In this document: positions 57,405-64,000 of the stretch, one piece after another
Position numbering within the stretch: the stretch's first letter is position 1
How the letters are laid out: each line of letters opens with the position of its first letter
From: Stomorhina lunata
Lineage: Eukaryota; Arthropoda; Insecta; Diptera; Rhiniidae
NCBI GenBank assembly: GCA_933228675.1
Contig: OW121742.1
Coordinates: 15,888,489-15,952,488, forward strand
Reading direction: 5' to 3'
DNA: 64,000 bases
Program-made: the position numbers and the translations under genes
Notes under the pieces: model-generated
Seen by the model: the letters and a program-made list of their open reading frames with translations, nothing else
Databases searched by the model: none
Told to the model about the DNA's origin: nothing

Positions 57405-58800
57405 TTCGATACAAACATTTTTTTATAGAAAAATATTTGATAAAATTTTTTCCTATGGAAAATTTTTCGATAAAAATTATTTTTTATAGAAAATTTTTCA
57501 ATAAAACTTCCTATGAAAATTATTATATTAAATTTTTCTATCGAAAAATTCTGTTAAAAAAATATTGTTTTTATCAAAAAACTATTTATTACAATAATAA
57601 ATAATTGTAATAAATTGGGACCTTAGTGCAATACACTGCAGTAAAACTTTTTAACTAAATGCTTGATGTCCCACAATTTTTGATAAACCATTTTATTGAA
57701 AATATTTTTCAATAAAAATTTCAGTGAAAATTTTCAAAAAAAAAAAAAAATCTAAAAAAAAAATTTTTTAAAGCAAAATTTTCGATAAAAATATAGAAAA
57801 ATATATTTTCGATTGAAATTTTTTTCTGTAGAAAAATTTTCTAAAAAATCTTTGAAAAAAAATTTTCTATAGAAAAATTTTTGATAAAAAAATTTTCTAT
57901 AGAAACAATTTAATAAAAAAATTTCTGTAAAAAAATGTATCATCAATTTTCACATTTTCCACAAAAACATTTTTAATGAAAAAATTTTCTATAGACAAAT
58001 TGTTAATAAAATTTTCAATAGAAAAATAATAAAATTTTTTATAAAAAAATGTTTAATAAAATTTCCTATAAAAAAAAAATTTAATAAAATTTTCTATAAA
58101 AAAAAAATTTAATAAAATTTTCTATAGAAAAATTTTGAATAAAATTTTCTATAGAAAAAGTTTAAAAAAATTTTCTGTAGGAAAATTAAAAAAAAAAATG
58201 TTCTATGGAAAATTTTTAGTAAAATTTTCTATAGAAACAGTTTTAATAAAATTTTATTTAGAAACATTTTTAAAAAAATTTTCTATAGAAAAATTTTTTA
58301 TAAAATTTACTACAGAAAAATTTTCAATACAATTTTCTATAGCAAAATTTGTATAAAATTTAAACAGAAAAACTTTTTGTAAAATTTTCTATAAAAAAAT
58401 TTTTAATTCAATTTTCTTTAGAAAAATTTTAAGAAAAAATTTTTTAAAGAAAATTTTTTAATAAAGTTATCTATAGAAAAATTTTTAATAAAATTTTCTA
58501 TAGAAAAATTTTTAATAAAATTTTTTGTAGAAAATTTTTGATAAGAAAATTTTCTATAGAAAAATTTTTGATAAGAAAATTTTCTATAGAAAAATTTTTG
58601 ATAAGAAAATTTTCTATAGAAAAATTTTTGTTAAAAAAAAATTTCTATAGAAAAATTTTTGATAAAAAAAAAATGTTTCTATAGAAAAAATTTTCTATGG
58701 AAAATTTTTGATAAAAAAATTTTCTATACAAAAATTAAAAAAAATTCTATAAAAAAATTTTTGATAGAAAATTTTTTTTTTTTTAATTTTTGATAAAAAA
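57405..58800 (+). repeat. Satellite array 9, ~28-30-bp monomers (CTATAG with TTAATA or TTGATA linker), degenerate
   Basis: AATTTTCTATAGAAAAATTT followed by TTAATAAA or TTGATAAG. Overall strongly diverged; the most regular runs are at about 58460-58640. It is interrupted near its left end by part of the hammerhead-associated repeat (57566-57674). Confidence 0.9.
57566..57674 (+). mobile_element. Hammerhead-associated repeat, copy C (part after the ribozyme only)
   Basis: Starts at TTTTTATCAAAAAACTATTT and runs through the hairpin at 57586-57613 (TTATTACAAT, AATAAATA, ATTGTAATAA) to TTGGGACC and GATGTCCCAC. It is closely similar to the minus strand of 25424-25530. The hammerhead portion is missing, and the flanks are CTATAG satellite. 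Confidence 0.8.
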
Positions 58801-58859
58801 AATTCTGCATTCGTGTATAAATAATTTTTAAATTAAATGCAACCATCAAAAATTTCTAA

Positions 58860-59340
58860 CAAAATTTGTCTCTATATAAATTTTGATCAAAAATTGTCTT
58901 AAGTAAATTTTTGATTCAATATTGTCTTTATTAACATTTTTATATCTTTAGTAAAATTTAGATCAAAATTTGTCTTTAGCAAAATTTTGATCAAATTTTT
59001 TCTTTAGTAAGATTTTGGTTAAAATTTGTTTGTAGAAAAATTTGGATCAAAATTTGTCTTTAGTAAAATTTTGAACAAAATTTGTCTTTAATAAAATTTA
59101 GAGCAAAATATGTCTTCAGTAATTTTTTTTTTTTTTTTGTTAAATTTTTCTTTAGTAATATTTCGATCGAAATTTGGATTTAGTGAAATTTTAGTCAAAA
59201 TTTGTATTTATTAAAGTTTTAAACAAAATTTGTCTTTAGAAAACTTTTTATCAAAATTTTTTTTTTTTTAGTAAAGTTTTGATTAAAAGTATGTCTTTAG
59301 TAAAATTTTGATCTAAATTTGTCTGTAGTGAGATGTGATT
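58860..59340 (+). repeat. Degenerate GATC-type 28-bp satellite, orientation of array 7
   Basis: TTTGATCAAAATTTGTCTTT followed by AGTAAAAT in about 16 diverged units. It sits between two patches of CTATAG/TTGATA satellite, so the two families alternate here. Confidence 0.88.
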
Positions 59341-59374
59341 AAAACTTTTTAAAGAAAAATTAAAAAAAAAAACA

Positions 59375-59605
59375 TTTTATAACAAATGTTTCTACAGAAA
59401 AATATTTGAGAAAAATTTTTTTATAGAAAAGTTTTCTATAGAAATATTTTTGATAAAAAAATTTTCTATAGAAAAATTTTTGATAAAAAAATTTTCTATA
59501 GAAAAATTTTTGATAAAAAAATTTTCTATAGAAAAATTTTTGATAAAAAAAATTTTCTATAGAAAATTTTTGATAAAATAATTTTCTATAGATAACTTTT
59601 ATAGG
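59375..59605 (+). repeat. CTATAG satellite patch with TTGATA linker
   Basis: About seven units of 30 bp (AATTTTCTATAGAAAAATTT followed by TTGATAAAAA). The central four are identical or nearly so. Same variant as at 42592-42800. Confidence 0.92.
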
Positions 59606-61611
59606 TTTTAAATTATTTCATTTCAAAAATAAAAAAAATTTCCATTAGATTTTGTTAGTTTTCGACCCATTGTGGATTCGATATTAGACCCATATTTTTT
59701 TAAAAAATACTGAGATACAGGCAACAGTTCAGGAAATAATATATTGAAACCAGTTTTAAATATTCAAAAAATTTCAAAAGTCAAATATTTTTCGCTGATC
59801 GAAAAAAAAGTGAATTAAAAAAATGGTATTCATTTTAAACCCATAGAAGTTATTATTGTAAAGTAAGCATGTTTTTTTCGTTTTTTGAAGCTCATTCTAA
59901 AAAAATGCATTAAAAAATCAACCATATTGGACAATAATTGAAAGAGATAAACGGTCTAAAAGCTTTTGCACTTTCGAGGTGGTCTACTTTGGCTCCCAAT
60001 TACTCACTCTATATAAACAAAGGGTAACAATCAATCCAAAATTGAAGAAGCTTGAGTCCTTCTTAACAATTCTCTTATACAGACTAAAGCAAACAGACTT
60101 ATAGTTTAGAAGATAAAGATGTATTACCACTCTTTTTGTTTCAAACCACTGTGCAATGTCTTAAATAGAGATATCCCAATTTTTATAGCGTGCTCGACAA
60201 CTTTGAGCCGAGAGAGCCAACTAAACATTCTTTCAACTATTGATTCTCTCCAAAGCTTCAGGGCTCATTCACATAACAAAGAATTTCAAGGCAATTAGCC
60301 CCTACCGAATATAAAAGTTAATACTGTCTTTAGTTACTTCTTTCCTGCCTACTTAAGTTAAAGCTTGTACTTCTGTATTAACATGTTCTCGGAAGGCGGT
60401 GAAGAAATTTTCTGCTAATGCAAAAGTTTTATTATTCAAATGGGCTTTACTTTGTATAGGCAAAATTTCTTCCTAAAACAAAAAGAAACGAACAAAACGA
60501 GGCAACAATCCATGTCGGCTGTCATTCTAAGATGTGAACTCATTTGTACAGGAAATGCTTAAAGGATACCTGGCAACTTACAATAAATGTTAAGGCATCA
60601 AGAATACAACAACACCAACAACAGCAACAAATGTCTTTATAATGAAGTATGAAATAAAACATAAAACTATGAAACAACATCATCGCCAGCCTCATCAGCA
60701 GTAGCTTTAGTTCGACTATATCAGAGACAACTGGAGCAGCAAAAACATCAGAAAGCCAAACCAACCAATAGCCAGTGAGTGCATCTTCCACTTTTCATTG
60801 TGGAAAATAGAAATTAGTTTTGTTGAGCCCGATAATTGCAGTTGTACTAAGTTTGTGTTGCAGCAACAAACACCACAATTATTGTTGTATTCTAGTGCTA
60901 CTGTTGTCATTTTGTCAACCCACGTGTTGTCAGTAGTTATTGTGTAAAAGTGTGTGTCCTTTGGTTGTTGTACTTGTTGTTGCTTTTAGCCAACTACAGC
61001 TTGTTTCCATAGTTGCCACTTGCCTCGTTTATTGCCGGTGTTCACTTTAATTATGTTAAATGTTTTAAAAATTGGTTTCACTATTCTCTACAACTCTGTT
61101 TCTTTCCTCTTTCCTGTCCTGTACTGCCTCTTCCTTCCTTATACACCAACAAAAAAAAAATTGTTGGAATTTTTTTTGTTTTTGTTGCTGCAACATCAAC
61201 TACCGCCATATTCTTTTGCACACAGAAGAACGAGCACTGGGTTGTCATTTTGTCATGGCAAGGTGGATAATTGGTCATTTGGTATGTGCACACGTGTAAG
61301 GTGACTTGTTTGCCTGTCAACATTTTCACAAAATAGTTTAATATGCACAATGTTGCAACTATGGCTATACTAGTGTCTATGTGTGTATGAATGTCAATTT
61401 GAGATATTTGCAACCATCTAAGTTGCAACCACCAAAAGTACCTGAATAGGTTCTTTTTAGTTAATTTTTTCGTTGTTTCATTCTTAATTCGGTTATATTC
61501 TGCCTGTCATTGAATTATGTTGTAAATTAAATGAATTATCGCTATCAATTGTTATGGATTTCCCTAAGGAAAATTGTTCAATATTTGTTATAAAAAAAAA
61601 ATTAATCAATT
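59606..61611. other. Non-coding stretch with CAACAA/GTTGTT patches
   Basis: No gene recognised. AACAACACCAACAACAGCAA near 60606 and GTTGTTGTTGC-like patches near 60965 and 61180. The 60500-61440 part is somewhat GC-richer, with several overlapping frames of 60-115 codons on both strands. None has a recognisable domain, and frames overlap on opposite strands, which argues against coding. Confidence 0.5.
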
Positions 61612-63188
61612 CAAATTTTTAACAAAATTATCCTAAAGACTAATTTTTAACAAAATTTTAATAAAGACAAATTTTGATACAAATTTTACTAAACACAACT
61701 TTTGATCAAAATTTTACTAAAGACAAATTTGGATCGAAATTTTACTAAAGACAAATGTTGATGAAAATTTTCCTATATACAAATTTTGATCAAAATTTTA
61801 TTAAAGACAAATTTTGATCAAAATATTACTTAAGACAACTTTTGATCAAAATTTTACTAAAAACAAATTTTAATCAAAATTTTACTAAAAAATTTTTTTT
61901 ATTAAAATTCTACTAAAGAACAATTTTGATCAAAATTTTAATAAAGACAAATGTTAGTCAAAATTTTACTAAAGACAAATTTTGGTCAAAATTTTACTTA
62001 AGAGAAATTTTGATCGAAATTTTACCAAAGACAAATTTTGACCAAAGTTTTACTTAAGACAAATTTTGATCAAAGTTTTACTAGAGACAAATTTTGACCA
62101 AAATTTTACTAAAAACATATTTTGATCAAAATTTTAATACAGACAAATTTTGATCAAAATTTTACTAAAGAAAAACTTTGATCAAAATTTTACTAAAGAA
62201 AAGTTTTGATCAAAATTTTACTAAAGAAAAGTTTTGATCAAAATTTTACTAAAGAATAATTTTGATCAAAATTTTACTACAGAAAAGTTTTGATCAAAAT
62301 TTTACTAAAGAATAATTTTGATCAAAATTTTACTAAAGAAAAATTTTGATCAAAATTTTTCTTTAGTAAAATTTTGATCAAAATTTTTCTTTTACTAAAG
62401 AAAAATTTTGATCAAAATTTTACTAAAGAAAAATTTTGATCAAAATTTTACTAAAGAAAAATTTTGATCAAAATTTTACTAAAGAAAAATGTTGATCAAA
62501 ATTTTACTAAAGAAAAATTTTGATCAAAATTTTACTAAAGGCAAATTTTGATCAAAATTTTACTAAAGATAAATTTTGATCAAAATTTTACTAAAGAAAA
62601 ATTTTGATCAAAATTTTACTAAAGAAAAATTTTGATCAAAATTTTACTAAAGAAAAATTTTGATCAAAATTTTACTAAAGAAAAATGTTGATCAAAATTT
62701 TACTAAAGAAAAATTTTGATCAAAATTTTACTAAAGGCAAATTTTGATCAAAATTTTACTAAAGATAAATTTTGATCAAAATTTTACTAAAGAAAAATTT
62801 TAATCAAAACGTTACTAAAAAATATTTTAATCAAAATTTTATTAAAGATAAATTTTTATTAAAATTTTTCAAAATTAAAATTTTGATCAAAATTTTACTA
62901 AAGAAAAATTTTGATCAAAATTTTACTAAAGACAAACTTTCATCAAAATTTTACTAAAGACAAATTTTGATCAAAATTTTACTGAAGAAAAATGTTGATC
63001 AAAATTTTACGAAAGGAAAATTTTGATCAAAATTTTACTAAAGACAAATTTTGATCAAAATTTTACTAAAGGCACATTTTGATCAAAATTTACTGAAGAC
63101 AAATTTTGATAAAAATTTTACTAAAGACAAATTTTGATCAAAAATTTACTAATGACAAATTTTAATTAAAATTTTGCTATTGATAATT
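61612..63188 (-). repeat. Satellite array 10, 28-bp GATC monomer, orientation of array 8
   Basis: AAAATTTTACTAAAGAAAAA followed by TTTTGATC, about 56 units. Units from 62160 to 62800 are highly regular. A 7-unit (196-bp) higher-order repeat is visible at about 62480-62780. A 72-nt perfect palindrome at 62314-62385 marks an orientation flip. Confidence 0.96.
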
Positions 63189-63621
63189 TTTTTTAATTTA
63201 AGCTGTAGATATTTATACCATTTACACATCTTTAAGCTAATTAAAACCAATATTACCAGTTAATAGTTTAAGGCTAAAACGAAAAAAAATACTGAAAATA
63301 GCAAAACTTTAGACTACTTTTTCCTTTATTTGATTTTCTTCAACAATTTTTTTGCTTTCATACCTGCCAGGGCAAACAAAACTCCCAACTCCTATTTCAT
63401 GCCATGTCTTAAGCCATTGACATTGTGATGAATTACACACAAGGGAGTTGTGTCAAAAGTCTAGCATCTTCTGACCGACGAACCAACAGCTAAGCGACCA
63501 ACTGTTCATCAGTATAAATATAAAGAGTAGAAGCGAAATAAGTTTTACATTTATCCAAAAACGTCCCTTTCGCTACCAAAACGCATAGTTTTTTGGCTAA
63601 AACAATTTTTTTTTAAATATT
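63189..63621. other. Non-coding stretch
   Basis: Nothing recognised between arrays 10 and 11. Confidence 0.6.
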
Positions 63622-64000
63622 TGTAACCGAAAAATTTTCTATAGAAAAATTTTTTGTTAACCGAAAAATTTTCTATAGAAAATTTTTTTTAACCGAAAAA
63701 TTTTCTATAGAAAATTTTTTTTGATCCGAAAAATTTTCTGTAGAAAATTTTTGTTTAACCGAAAAATTTCCTATAAACAATTTTTGTTTTACCGAAAAAT
63801 TTCCTATAAACAATTTTTGTTTTACCGAAAAATTTTCTATAGACAATTTTTGTTTAGCCGAAAAATTTTCCATAGAAAATTTTTGTTTAACCGAAAATTT
63901 TCCATAGAAAATTTTTTTTTAACCGAAAAATTTTCTATAGAAAATTTTTGTTTAACCGAAAAATTTTCTATAGAAAATTTTTGTTAACCAAAAATTTTCT
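63622..64000. repeat. Satellite array 11, ~32-33-bp monomer (CTATAG with CGGTTAAA linker), cut by window end
   Basis: AACCGAAAAATTTTCTATAG followed by AAAATTTTTGTTT, about 12 units and continuing past the end of the window. On the other strand the linker reads CGGTTAAA, close to the CGTTAA linker of array 4. Protein-like frames on both strands here are products of the repeat. Confidence 0.95.

Noticed and set aside
61013..61428. Cluster of overlapping frames of 75-115 codons on both strands
   Set aside because: Frames overlap on both strands in GTTGTT/CAACAA-type sequence. None resembles a known family, and none shows splice sites that would extend it.
63673..63987. Protein-like frames with ENFSVKQKL- or FLFNRKI-type repeats on both strands
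   Set aside because: Both are products of the ~33-bp CTATAG satellite and overlap on opposite strands.

Overview
This window looks like non-coding, repeat-choked DNA from a higher fly (Diptera, probably a calyptrate such as a blow fly, house fly or stable fly). The reasons are its strongly AT-rich base composition, the GAT/CAT and CAA/GTT codon-like simple repeats scattered between arrays, the broken RTE-type and Jockey/CR1/I-type retrotransposons, and short dispersed repeats of the 'tatagtcgg...gaagggtataaa' kind. The species call is inference. I found no intact protein-coding gene, tRNA or rRNA. Every open frame of 60-214 codons is either a by-product of a tandem array, AT-rich noise, or a fragment of a dead transposon.

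About 24-25 kb (roughly 38%, from my own coordinates) is satellite DNA. The arrays look different at first sight but share one plan. Each 28-33-bp monomer holds two A-tract/T-tract blocks separated by two short linkers. One linker is almost always the palindrome CTATAG (or its relatives CTATAA, CTAAAG/CTTTAG). The other has diversified: TCATAATG, TCACAATG, TCATATTG, TCGTTAT, TCGTTAA, CGGTTAAA, a CG-rich CCGATCGTCAA, CATATTG/CATATCG, AATA/GATA and GATC. Arrays lie at 6.1-9.8, 11.2-14.4, 15.6-18.3, 27.6-31.7, 38.8-40.2, 48.2-50.8, 52.7-55.8, 57.4-59.6, 61.6-63.2 and 63.6 kb to the end. Several occur in opposite orientations, and some contain higher-order duplications. A separate 12-bp minisatellite occurs at 23.9-24.5 kb and again, inverted, at 31.66-31.82 kb.

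Between arrays is a transposon graveyard. A Jockey/CR1/I-group LINE fragment lies at 1.86-3.09 kb (+), a second copy at 46.73-47.11 kb (-) and a related 3' end at 19.42 kb. An RTE-type LINE runs on the minus strand at 32.85-35.15 kb; it is tandemly duplicated inside and interrupted by a 317-bp terminal-inverted-repeat element with a clear 5-bp target duplication. A gap-free 189-bp RTE fragment lies at 42.39 kb. There is also a trace of a mariner transposase, several foldback/MITE-like elements, a SINE-like insertion with an 11-bp target duplication and a dispersed hairpin-ended repeat in several copies.

The most interesting signal is a repeat family, seen at 25.4 kb (-) and 54.9 kb (+) and in part at 57.6 kb (+), that carries a complete hammerhead-ribozyme core. 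The core is CTGAAGA, a 5-bp stem II, GAAA, a very short palindromic stem III and a GTC cleavage site, followed by a hairpin whose arms differ by three compensatory base-pair changes between copies. The 54.9-kb copy sits in a satellite array that also holds the matching uninterrupted (empty) site, so its ends are defined to the base. Family knowledge suggests a Penelope-like element or a relative of one, but no reverse transcriptase is present here.
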